Source: Caldicellulosiruptor obsidiansis OB47 (lineage in GTDB: Bacteria > Bacillota > Thermoanaerobacteria > Caldicellulosiruptorales > Caldicellulosiruptoraceae). Taken from it: a stretch of DNA of 64,000 nt. Positions 56,772-64,000 of the stretch are shown in pieces. The stretch spans positions 361,001 through 425,000 of the forward strand of contig NC_014392.1 of assembly GCF_000145215.1 (NCBI RefSeq). The letters are read 5' to 3'. Below the pieces are notes generated by a model. It had not been told where the DNA came from and searched no databases. It worked only from the letters and a program-made list of their open reading frames with translations. Position 1 is the stretch's first letter. The number at the start of each line of letters is the position of its first letter. The translations under genes and the position numbers were made by a program.

Positions 56772-57767
56772 TTAAAAGTTTAAGTAAAACTCTCTTGGCC
56801 CCAAATCAGGTGCTTCTAAATTTTTATCCACTATCAGAAATCTTCGAATATCTAAACACAGGCTGCACTTGTTTAAAAATCTCTTTGAGGGTGTATAACC
56901 ATAGTTTTCTTTTGCAAATTCAAAAAGCCCTTTCACTCCGTGGGTGTAGAGGAGACTTACAAAAAAGTATTTGCTCGTGTCAAGCTCTTTTCCAAGATCA
57001 TCTATGGAGATTCTGAAGCCTACACATGGATTTGGAATGAAATTGCCAAAAAGGTCCATGTGAAAATGGCTTTTGCTGTAAAGCTCAAAACATGCAGATG
57101 AGTTTTTAATTATCTCATCAGCAGTTTTTGTGGGAAAATACTCTTCAAATGTTTTAATTGCTCTGCCGTTTAGAGTAAGATAATACCTTTGAGGAAGATA
57201 CCTTATGTAGTTTTCTCCAAATATATCTTTGTATTCAGAAAGAGAATGAGTCTTGTCTATATTCAGCCTTCTAATTTCATTTGCAAAGCTTTCAATCCAG
57301 GGGAAAATTCCAATACCAACTTCATCCAAGAGCTGTATTAACCTTAAAACCTTTTTAAATGGAATATATTCATTGTGAAAAGGGCTGATTGAGACAAGTA
57401 TTGTTTCGATTCCAAGATTTTTTAATTCTCTTAACTTTCTTTTTACATCATCTTCATTTTCTACCCACGAGGCATTTGTCTCTATGTACTCAATATAAAC
57501 ATCATTTTCATTTGCTTTTTGGATAACTTTCTTTAACCCTTCAAAGTTCAAAAAAGGCTCTCCACCGCCTATGTGAACCGAGAAAACTCCAAAGTTTTTT
57601 AAGGTCTTGAATACTTTGTCTGCCATCTCCTCTGTCATGTATTCTTTTTTCCATGATGGAGAACTATTGTAAAGGCAGTGTTTGCAAGCAGAAGAACAGT
57701 AGTAGTTTGTGATAACACCGCCTGAAAAAAGCCTTTCAATTTTAAGTCTTGAAACAAATTTTTCCAA
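56772..57767 (-). CDS. Radical SAM protein (SPASM-like C-terminus)
   Basis: 331 aa. Cluster motif CSSACKHC (CxxxCxxC), the GGGEPFL strand, and a later cysteine group (NPCVGF; CSLCLDIRRFL) that could bind an auxiliary cluster. Not AmrS-like and not a clear anaerobic sulfatase activator; substrate unknown. No small precursor peptide gene is apparent beside it. Its 3' end abuts the broken membrane protein with no spacer. Confidence 0.8.
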   Translation of the reverse strand: MEKFVSRLKIERLFSGGVITNYYCSSACKHCLYNSSPSWKKEYMTEEMADKVFKTLKNFGVFSVHIGGGEPFLNFEGLKKVIQKANENDVYIEYIETNASWVENEDDVKRKLRELKNLGIETILVSISPFHNEYIPFKKVLRLIQLLDEVGIGIFPWIESFANEIRRLNIDKTHSLSEYKDIFGENYIRYLPQRYYLTLNGRAIKTFEEYFPTKTADEIIKNSSACFELYSKSHFHMDLFGNFIPNPCVGFRISIDDLGKELDTSKYFFVSLLYTHGVKGLFEFAKENYGYTPSKRFLNKCSLCLDIRRFLIVDKNLEAPDLGPREFYLNF

Positions 57768-57888
57768 TCTTTACAACCTCCTTTTTAGTTTTTCAAAAGT
57801 GCTTGCCTATTTTTTGATAACTGTTATAATATTATTATGCATAATTTTAATTTGAAAAATCAAATGGTGGCAGGGGGATAAAAAATTT

Positions 57889-58254
57889 ATGAGTTTGAGC
57901 AATCTATTATTAGAAATTGCGTATGCAGCAGGCAATCAAAGCTCTCAGCAGCAGGCACCAGCAGGAGCGACAGCACTTGCTCTGCTTGCACAGTTCATAC
58001 CTCTTATATTGATGTTTGTAGTTCTTTACCTTCTCATAATTGTTCCGCAGAGAAGAAGGGAAAAACAGTTCAGAGAGATGATTAATTCTTTAATAGTGGG
58101 AGATGAGATAGTTACAAACGCTGGAATTATCGGTAAAATTGTAAATATAAAGGATGATATTTTAACAATTGAGGTTGGGGCAGACAGGGTAAAGCTCAAA
58201 ATTTACAAGTGGGCGGTCAAAGAGGTTTTGAAAAAGGCTGAACCAAAAGACTAA
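57889..58254 (+). CDS. yajC: Preprotein translocase subunit YajC
   Basis: 121 aa: one membrane helix (FIPLILMFVVLYLLIIVPQ), the signature PQRRREKQFREM, and a small beta domain (VGDEIVTNAGIIGKI). Accessory to SecDF. ATG 57889 after GGGGGA. Stands alone with its own terminator; secD/secF are not next to it. Confidence 0.93.
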   Translation: MSLSNLLLEIAYAAGNQSSQQQAPAGATALALLAQFIPLILMFVVLYLLIIVPQRRREKQFREMINSLIVGDEIVTNAGIIGKIVNIKDDILTIEVGADRVKLKIYKWAVKEVLKKAEPKD

Positions 58255-58260
58255 AAATAT

Positions 58261-58304
58261 AAATGGTTCTGAGGGCTTGAAGTCTTCAGAGCCATTTATT
58301 TTTT
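58261..58304 (+). terminator. Terminator after yajC
   Basis: AAATGGTTCTGA and TCAGAGCCATTT (58261-58297) pair with one G-U, followed by a T-rich run. Confidence 0.8.
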
Positions 58305-58331
58305 AAATGTAATTAAACAACTTAAAAAGGA

Positions 58332-59180
58332 GTGAATTTAGCCATCACAAAAACTGAGCTTTTAAATCTTCTCAAAAAATATGAACTTTCTCCGAATAAA
58401 AAACTTGGTCAAAACTTTTTGATTGATGAAAATGTAGTAAGAAAAATTATTTTATTTTCTCAGACAGAAGGGAAAGAAGTTATTGAGATAGGTGCAGGAC
58501 CTGGAACACTTACGATTTATTTGGCAAAGACTGCACAGAAAGTGTTCGCTGTTGAGATTGACAAAAAAATATTGAATGTCTTAAAAGAGGTTTGCCAGAA
58601 CCTTTCAAACGTTCAAATAGTAAATAGTGACTTTCTTGAACTTAATGTTAAAAATTTAACAAAAGGCAACAAGATATATGTTGTTGGCAATCTGCCATAT
58701 TATGTCACATCTCAGATACTCTTTAAACTTTTTGAAGAAAGAGAATGCATAGAAAAGTTTACAATCATGGTTCAAAAAGAGGTTGCGCAAAGGCTTTTGG
58801 CAGAACCAGGAACAAAAGAGTATGGAAATCTCACAGTTGCAATGAACTTTTACTGTGAGATAGAGGATTACTTTTATGTTAGCAAAAATGTTTTTTATCC
58901 AAAACCGGAGGTTGACTCTACGGTCTTGAGAGCAAGGTTCAAAATTGAAAAGCCAAATATTGATGAAAAGAAGTTTTTTAAAATAGTCCATGCATGTTTT
59001 TCGACCCGCCGGAAGACAATTTTGAATGCTCTTTCAAATCATTTTGACATTGAAAAAGATAAATTGAAGAGAATAATCAACATGGCAGAGGTTGATGAAA
59101 ATTTAAGAGCAGAGGACTTATCATTGGATGACTATATAAGACTTTACAAATGCTTTGAAGAAGAATTTCTGAAAAGTTAA
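58332..59180 (+). CDS. rsmA: 16S rRNA dimethyladenosine transferase RsmA (KsgA)
   Basis: 282 aa. KKLGQNFLIDENV, SAM-binding IEIGAGPGTLT, NLPYYVTSQI (the NxPY motif), and a C-terminal RRKTILNAL. Dimethylates A1518 and A1519. The GTG at 58332 touches the AAAAAGGAG sequence; no better in-frame start follows at once (a non-standard ATC at 58344 would be well placed), so the exact start is uncertain. Confidence 0.95.
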   Translation: MNLAITKTELLNLLKKYELSPNKKLGQNFLIDENVVRKIILFSQTEGKEVIEIGAGPGTLTIYLAKTAQKVFAVEIDKKILNVLKEVCQNLSNVQIVNSDFLELNVKNLTKGNKIYVVGNLPYYVTSQILFKLFEERECIEKFTIMVQKEVAQRLLAEPGTKEYGNLTVAMNFYCEIEDYFYVSKNVFYPKPEVDSTVLRARFKIEKPNIDEKKFFKIVHACFSTRRKTILNALSNHFDIEKDKLKRIINMAEVDENLRAEDLSLDDYIRLYKCFEEEFLKS

Positions 59181-59261
59181 AAGGAACTCTTAATACCTGG
59201 TAATAAATGCAATTCGAGAAAGAGACAAATTTCATTTATATTTTAAAAAAATATTTTGTTT

Positions 59262-59291
59262 TTGACAATTTCAACTTTAATAATGTATAAT
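59262..59291 (+). promoter_or_regulatory. Promoter of pckG
   Basis: TTGACA (59262-59267), 18-base spacer, TATAAT (59286-59291), about 50 bases before the gene. Both boxes are perfect. Confidence 0.8.
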
Positions 59292-59343
59292 ATAATACAA
59301 ATTGCAATTCTCATAAACAAAACTTGCAAGGTGGTGGAAAAAG

Positions 59344-61110
59344 GTGGTAAAGGTGAATTTACATCCGTCAGTGTACGAATGGATTGATGAGATGGCAAAA
59401 ATCACAAAACCCGATAAGATTGTCTGGATAGATGGTTCTGAGGAAGAAAAACAAAGGCTTATAAAAGAAGCACTTGAGACTGGAGAACTTATGGAACTTA
59501 ACCAAGAGAAGCTTCCAGGATGTTACCTTCACCGAACACATCCGAGCGATGTTGCAAGGGTTGAAGACAGAACGTTTATCTGCACACCAACAAAAGAAGA
59601 AGCAGGTCCAACTAATAACTGGATGGACCCAAAGGAAGCTTACAAGATGCTTTACTCACTTTTTGACGGGTCCATGAGAGGAAGAACAATGTATGTTGTG
59701 CCATATTTAATGGGACCTGTTGGTTCACCATATTCGAAGGTGGGCATTGAGCTTACAGACAGCATATATGTTGTCTTGAACCTCAGAATCATGGCAAGAA
59801 TTGGCGATGTGGCACTTAAAGCCTTAGGAAGTTCACCTGATTTTGTAAAAGGACTTCACTCCAAAGCAAACCTTGACCCAGAAAAGAGATATATCTGTCA
59901 TTTTCCGCAGGACAACACCATTATGAGTGTTAACTCAGGTTATGGTGGAAATGTTATTCTATCCAAGAAATGTTTTGCGCTCAGAATTGCAAGCTATCTG
60001 GGAAAAAAAGAAGGCTGGCTTGCAGAACACATGCTCATTGTTGGAGTTGAAGACCCGAGTGGAAATGTAACATACATTGCAGGTGCTTTTCCAAGTGCGT
60101 GTGGTAAGACAAATCTTGCAATGTTAATTCCGCCAGAGCCTCTTAAAAAGCTTGGTTACAAAGTGTGGACTGTTGGAGATGACATTGCATGGATGAGGAT
60201 TGGCGAGGATGGAAGACTGTGGGCTATCAACCCTGAAGCAGGGTTTTTTGGAGTTGCACCTGGTACAAGTTATAAGACAAATCCGAATGCTATGGAGACT
60301 ATAAAGAGAAATACCATATATACAAATGTGCTTTTAAAAGAGGATGGAACAGTATGGTGGGAAGGCATGGATGGAGAGCCACCAGAGAGAGGTATTGACT
60401 GGCTTGGAAGACCATGGACAAAAGACAGCGGTGAAAAGGGTGCACATCCGAATGCAAGATTTACAGCACCAGCAAGCCAGTGTCCTTCAATTTCAAAGGA
60501 GTGGGAAAATCCGAAAGGTGTACCTATTTCGGCAATAATATTTGGTGGCAGACGCGCAAAGGTTGCTCCACTTGTATATGAAGCATTTGACTGGCAACAC
60601 GGTGTGTATGTTGGTGCTACAATGGCATCTGAAACAACTGCTGCTGCAATGGGAAAAGTTGGTGTTGTTCGACGCGACCCAATGGCAATGCTTCCGTTCT
60701 GTGGATATAATATGGCTGATTATTTTGCGCATTGGCTTGAGATGGGCAAGAAGATTCCAAATCCACCAAGGATCTTCCATGTAAACTGGTTCAGACAGGA
60801 TGAAAATGGCAAGTTTATCTGGCCAGGATTTGGTGAAAATTTGAGGGTTCTTAAATGGATAATTGAAAGATGCGAAGGAAAGGTTTCGGCAAAAGAGACT
60901 CCAATTGGTTATGTGCCATATGTTGATGATCTTTACTTAGATGGTATTGATATAGACAAAGAGACAGTAGAAAAGCTTCTTGAGATAGATAAAGAATTGT
61001 GGTTAAAAGAGGCTGAGGATTCAAGAGAGTTTTTAAGCCAGTTTGGAGACAGGTTACCGAAAGAACTTATAGAAGAGAATGAAAAACTAAAACAAAGACT
61101 TTCAAAATAG
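59344..61110 (+). CDS. pckG: Phosphoenolpyruvate carboxykinase (GTP)
   Basis: 588 aa, usual for the GTP-type enzyme. P-loop FPSACGKTNLAML, metal and substrate site VGDDIAWMRI, guanine-binding part NPRIFHVNWFRQD-like. Interconverts oxaloacetate and PEP. GTG 59344 after AAGGTGG; GTG 59353 is also possible. Strong promoter, terminator downstream. Confidence 0.96.
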   Translation: MVKVNLHPSVYEWIDEMAKITKPDKIVWIDGSEEEKQRLIKEALETGELMELNQEKLPGCYLHRTHPSDVARVEDRTFICTPTKEEAGPTNNWMDPKEAYKMLYSLFDGSMRGRTMYVVPYLMGPVGSPYSKVGIELTDSIYVVLNLRIMARIGDVALKALGSSPDFVKGLHSKANLDPEKRYICHFPQDNTIMSVNSGYGGNVILSKKCFALRIASYLGKKEGWLAEHMLIVGVEDPSGNVTYIAGAFPSACGKTNLAMLIPPEPLKKLGYKVWTVGDDIAWMRIGEDGRLWAINPEAGFFGVAPGTSYKTNPNAMETIKRNTIYTNVLLKEDGTVWWEGMDGEPPERGIDWLGRPWTKDSGEKGAHPNARFTAPASQCPSISKEWENPKGVPISAIIFGGRRAKVAPLVYEAFDWQHGVYVGATMASETTAAAMGKVGVVRRDPMAMLPFCGYNMADYFAHWLEMGKKIPNPPRIFHVNWFRQDENGKFIWPGFGENLRVLKWIIERCEGKVSAKETPIGYVPYVDDLYLDGIDIDKETVEKLLEIDKELWLKEAEDSREFLSQFGDRLPKELIEENEKLKQRLSK

Positions 61111-61128
61111 AAATAAATCACCTAACAT

Positions 61129-61178
61129 AAGGCCTCCTTCATATACTGATATAAAGGCTACTGAAGGAGGTCTTTTGT
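61129..61178 (+). terminator. Terminator/attenuator whose 3' arm carries the next gene's ribosome-binding site
   Basis: CCTCCTTCA (61133-61141) pairs with TGAAGGAGG (61162-61170), followed by TCTTTTGTTTT. The GAAGGAGG in the 3' arm lies 9 bases before the TTG of the following gene, so the fold that ends pckG also hides that gene's ribosome-binding site. Confidence 0.75.
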
Positions 61179-61179
61179 T

Positions 61180-62340
61180 TTGATAGAAAATTTGCCGTTC
61201 ACAAGATTTGTTGTAATCTTAAAAGGAATTGAACAGAAAGGAAAAATCCCGTTTGGATATGTCAAGGTTCAGGCAATTGTAGACAGTACTAACTTGGAAA
61301 TTGTTATCCAGGGATTAGAAGAGACGGAGGATAAGATTACTTTTTGGGGTGTTGTAAAAAAATCAGGTGAATATTATCCGACGTTTTTGACTACTCTTTC
61401 AAAACCAGAAAAAGGGACTATTACTCAGATTCTTACCACAAGCAGGTTTAATTTGTTCAGAACAGGCTGGAAGCTCACTGACCTTGTCGGATTTGCTGTT
61501 GCAAAAGAGAGAAAAGGAAAACCCAGTTTCATTTTGATAGGAAGTTTTGATGATAATGATTTATATGAGATGGAGAAAGATATTTTAAAAGGTTTTGAAA
61601 AAGGTGAAAGTAATAAAAATCAAGACAAAAAAGATATGAATAATCACGATGAGAAAAACAAAGAGGAAACAGAGAAAGAAGAAAAGGTAGAAAGCTCTTT
61701 CTCAAAGGATGATGACAAGCTGAGTGAAGATCACAATGAAGATATTGAAAAAGAAATGGTGCAAGCAAAAGAACAGGAGGCAGAAGATGAGTTGGGGTCA
61801 GAATCAGTCGAAAATTCAGAAAAAGATGAAGATTCTTCTGAGATAGTGGAAAATTCTACAAGGGAACTTCAAAAGATTTGCCAGGATGAGAGCAGAGAAG
61901 AAAACTTTCATTTCGATGTTGAAAAAAATTACTGCATATTAGAGTTTGGTGACAAAAAAATTTGGAAGAGAATTTTTGAAGAGTTGAAAGAAAAGTGTGA
62001 AAGATTTGACCCGTTTTCTGACGATAAGGTCAAATGGTTTAAGATTGAGAAAAAGGATATAATCAGCATATCTCATATGCATCCATTTTTGTATGTTATA
62101 TTTAACCCATTTGTATTCAATCTTGTATCTGAACATGGGTATTTGATTATCGGTTATAGGAGGTCCAAAAGAAAAAGAGATAGAGTCGAGATTTTAGTTC
62201 CAGCAGAGTTTTCAGAGGAGACAGAAAAGGTTGCAAAGTCGTTTGGATTTTCAGAGTTTGTCACAAGAGATGGGAAAGTCATGGATGGTAAAGAAGGTTA
62301 CTTTAAGATGAGTTTAGAGCTTATAGAGAAGGAAGAATAA
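61180..62340 (+). CDS. Uncharacterised protein with a long acidic linker
   Basis: 386 aa. Two ordered ends (about 1-140 and 240-386) flank ~100 residues that are very rich in Glu, Asp, Lys and Ser (NKNQDKKDMNNHDEKNKEET and onward), probably disordered. The ends are beta-rich (VKVQAIVDSTNLEIVIQGL; YFKMSLELIEKEE at the end), with no catalytic motif I recognise. TTG start 61180. Six bases before manC, so likely cotranscribed with it. Similar two-ended proteins occur in related clostridia (recollection only). Confidence 0.8.
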   Translation: MIENLPFTRFVVILKGIEQKGKIPFGYVKVQAIVDSTNLEIVIQGLEETEDKITFWGVVKKSGEYYPTFLTTLSKPEKGTITQILTTSRFNLFRTGWKLTDLVGFAVAKERKGKPSFILIGSFDDNDLYEMEKDILKGFEKGESNKNQDKKDMNNHDEKNKEETEKEEKVESSFSKDDDKLSEDHNEDIEKEMVQAKEQEAEDELGSESVENSEKDEDSSEIVENSTRELQKICQDESREENFHFDVEKNYCILEFGDKKIWKRIFEELKEKCERFDPFSDDKVKWFKIEKKDIISISHMHPFLYVIFNPFVFNLVSEHGYLIIGYRRSKRKRDRVEILVPAEFSEETEKVAKSFGFSEFVTRDGKVMDGKEGYFKMSLELIEKEE

Positions 62341-62346
62341 GGAGTT

Positions 62347-63402
62347 ATGGACTGGGCTTGTATTTTGTCTGGCGGTGCGGGTGTCAGACTTTGGCCAAAG
62401 AGCAGGAAAACATTTCCAAAGCAATTTTTACGAATTATAGGTGATAAAAGTTTTCTTGAAATGACTTATGACAGGGTAAAGAGAATAATACCGCCAGAGA
62501 AAATTCATATAGTCACCCATATAAACTATCGTGAACATCTCAGAATGCTTCTCAAAAATGTGAATGACGAAAATTTGATTTTTGAACCTGAACAAAAAGA
62601 GACACTTGCATGCGTAAGCTTGGCATGTATCCATATTTTAAAAAAGGACCCAGATAGCGTTTTAGGAATTTTTCCTTCTGATCATTTCATATCAAAAATA
62701 GACAAATTTGAAAGTGCTATTAAAAAGGGTTATGAGATTGCCAAAAAAGGTCATATAGTTTGTTTTGGAATTGCTCCAACAAGAGCCGATACAAACTACG
62801 GATATATCAAATTGGGAAAAGAACTTGAAAAGGGAGTATTTACAGCTGAAAGATTTGTTGAAAAACCTGATGCAAAGAGAGCAAGGTATTTAATAAAATC
62901 AAGATACTTTTGGAACAGTGGCATTTATATTTTCAAACCATCTATATTTTTGAAAGAGTTAAAAAGATACATGCCCAACTGCTATGATGTTTTTATGAGA
63001 ATATTCTCTTCAATTTCCACTGATGGTTACATTGATGAACTGAAAAAAGGGTATAAACTTTTGGATAAAATTTCCGTAGACAAGGCAATTATGGAAAAGA
63101 CAAAAAGACTTGTTGTTTTGACAGCTGATTTTGAATGGGACGATGTTGGCAGCTGGTGTGCGTTTGAGAGGATTTTGTCAAAAGATGAAAATGGAAATGT
63201 TATCAAGGCAGAAGCAATAACAAATGAGACAAAAAACTGCATAATTTTTTCAGATAAATTTGTAATAGCTCTTGGGATAAAAGATATTATTCTCATCTCG
63301 GTTGACGATGCAATTCTTGTCTCTCACAAGTCAAAGGAAAGAGAGATTAAAGAGATAATTCAAACCATAGCGCTAAACGAAAAATATAAAAAGTATCTGT
63401 AA
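62347..63402 (+). CDS. manC: Mannose-1-phosphate guanylyltransferase
   Basis: 351 aa. The nucleotidyltransferase signature SGGAGVRLWPKSR..PKQF, IFPSDHFI, NYGYIKLG, FVEKPD, FWNSGIYIF and EWDDVGSW define ManC/GMP. It lacks the C-terminal isomerase domain. Supplies GDP-mannose, a donor for surface glycans such as those suggested at 54.8-56.2 kb. Confidence 0.92.
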   Translation: MDWACILSGGAGVRLWPKSRKTFPKQFLRIIGDKSFLEMTYDRVKRIIPPEKIHIVTHINYREHLRMLLKNVNDENLIFEPEQKETLACVSLACIHILKKDPDSVLGIFPSDHFISKIDKFESAIKKGYEIAKKGHIVCFGIAPTRADTNYGYIKLGKELEKGVFTAERFVEKPDAKRARYLIKSRYFWNSGIYIFKPSIFLKELKRYMPNCYDVFMRIFSSISTDGYIDELKKGYKLLDKISVDKAIMEKTKRLVVLTADFEWDDVGSWCAFERILSKDENGNVIKAEAITNETKNCIIFSDKFVIALGIKDIILISVDDAILVSHKSKEREIKEIIQTIALNEKYKKYL

Positions 63403-63474
63403 AGTTTCAGGTATCAAAATAGAAGAGTTTGCATATTATAAATTAAGTAGAGGAAGGTTTAAAACTCATCAAAA

Positions 63475-64000
63475 ATGAGATTTTATAACTACAACAGGCG
63501 CAGGTGCCAAAAGGCATTAGTCCTTTTGGCTTTTTTAATCTTTGCACTATTTACTTTGGCTATCTTTATAGAAGTTTGGCTGGAAAACTATCTAATAGAA
63601 GCATTTGAAGACAAGGCGAAACAAAAAATTATAGAGGTTACAAACCAAGCAGTGTTACAGGTTTTGCAGCAGCAAAAAATAAAGTATGATGATGTAGTCA
63701 AGGTTGAGAAAGGCGAAAATTCTTCGCTTATAAAAATTGATACGGTGGTACTAAATAAAGAAGCAGCAAATTTAATTCTTGTGATAAACCAAAAGGTAAA
63801 AATGCTCACCCCTCTTCAGGTAGAATTTAGAATGGGCAATATTTTCAACAACATGTTTTTTAATCAATTTGGCCCACTACTAAGAGGAAATGTTATGTAC
63901 ATATCAGCAGTTTCATATAACTGGCAGTCTGATTTTAATTCAGCAGGGATTAATCAAACTGTCCACAGGATATATTTGAACTTAAAATTTGAAGGACACT
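63475..64000 (+). CDS. yunB: YunB-like sporulation protein, cut by the window edge
   Basis: 175 residues visible; the gene runs off the right edge. A basic N-terminus (RRRCQKALV) and one membrane helix (LVLLAFLIFALFTLAIFIEV) are followed by an outside domain; the motif AGINQTVHRIYLNLKFEG is characteristic of YunB. ATG 63475 with AGGAAGG 15 bases upstream. A sporulation-linked gene, supporting a spore-forming lineage. Confidence 0.85.
   Translation, partial: MRFYNYNRRRCQKALVLLAFLIFALFTLAIFIEVWLENYLIEAFEDKAKQKIIEVTNQAVLQVLQQQKIKYDDVVKVEKGENSSLIKIDTVVLNKEAANLILVINQKVKMLTPLQVEFRMGNIFNNMFFNQFGPLLRGNVMYISAVSYNWQSDFNSAGINQTVHRIYLNLKFEGH

Noticed and set aside
56770..57016. Extension of the broken membrane protein to 57016
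   Set aside because: This part is antisense to the radical SAM gene and has no membrane or protein-like pattern.

Overview
The window looks like chromosome of a low-GC, anaerobic, spore-forming Firmicute, most likely a Caldicellulosiruptor-type thermophile (inference from gene families and overall feel, not from a database search). Supporting genes are HprK, CdaA/CdaR, a YunB-like sporulation protein, GTP-type PEP carboxykinase, ThiH-type thiazole synthesis, and many TTG/GTG starts.\n\nRegion 1 (1-12.2 kb) is a polymorphic-toxin locus. A very long RHS/YD-repeat gene enters from the left edge and is split by an intact IS256-type element (3940-5247, 8-bp target duplication). Removing the element restores one continuous frame from base 3 to 6598 that ends in the RHS core and a variable toxin tip. 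Two paralogous proteins follow (candidate immunity genes). Next comes a displaced second toxin C-terminus with its DUF2019-like immunity gene, and then a third, decayed copy of the same toxin-tail/immunity-head junction. A coding-dead derivative of the IS256 element interrupts the second cassette.\n\nRegion 2 (12.2-19.4 kb) has an IS21 remnant, then a compact secreted-peptide cluster: C39-peptidase ABC exporter, HlyD-like adaptor, a small precursor with a double-glycine leader, a permease, an unannotated 51-aa membrane peptide, and an ABC ATPase. I see no maturation enzyme, so this resembles an unmodified class II-type bacteriocin with an ABC self-protection pump.\n\nRegion 3 (19.4-28.7 kb) is a mobile-element graveyard: a truncated IS4/IS5-type transposase, two nearly identical dead IS256 copies, an IS481/IS1202-type element inside a secreted-protein gene with a 15-bp duplication, an ISL3 remnant, another rotted transposase, and a GC-rich folded segment after an ATGA that I think is an orphan HEARO/omega-RNA-like element.\n\nRegion 4 (28.7-64 kb) is ordinary chromosome: SDR; MEMO-AMMECR1 fusion plus radical SAM enzyme; cdaA-cdaR-uvrC-hprK; an RND/MMPL exporter with an LxxG-repeat partner behind palindromic operators; a YhfC-GntR-DUF1648 operon; an Rpn-type nuclease; a TPP-riboswitch-controlled thiSGHFECD operon running into tgt; a surface/glycosylation block (GT-C, secreted protein, GT2, GtrA, a broken membrane protein, radical SAM); yajC; rsmA; pckG; an acidic unknown protein; manC; and a yunB-like gene cut by the right edge. 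I see no tRNA, rRNA or CRISPR array.
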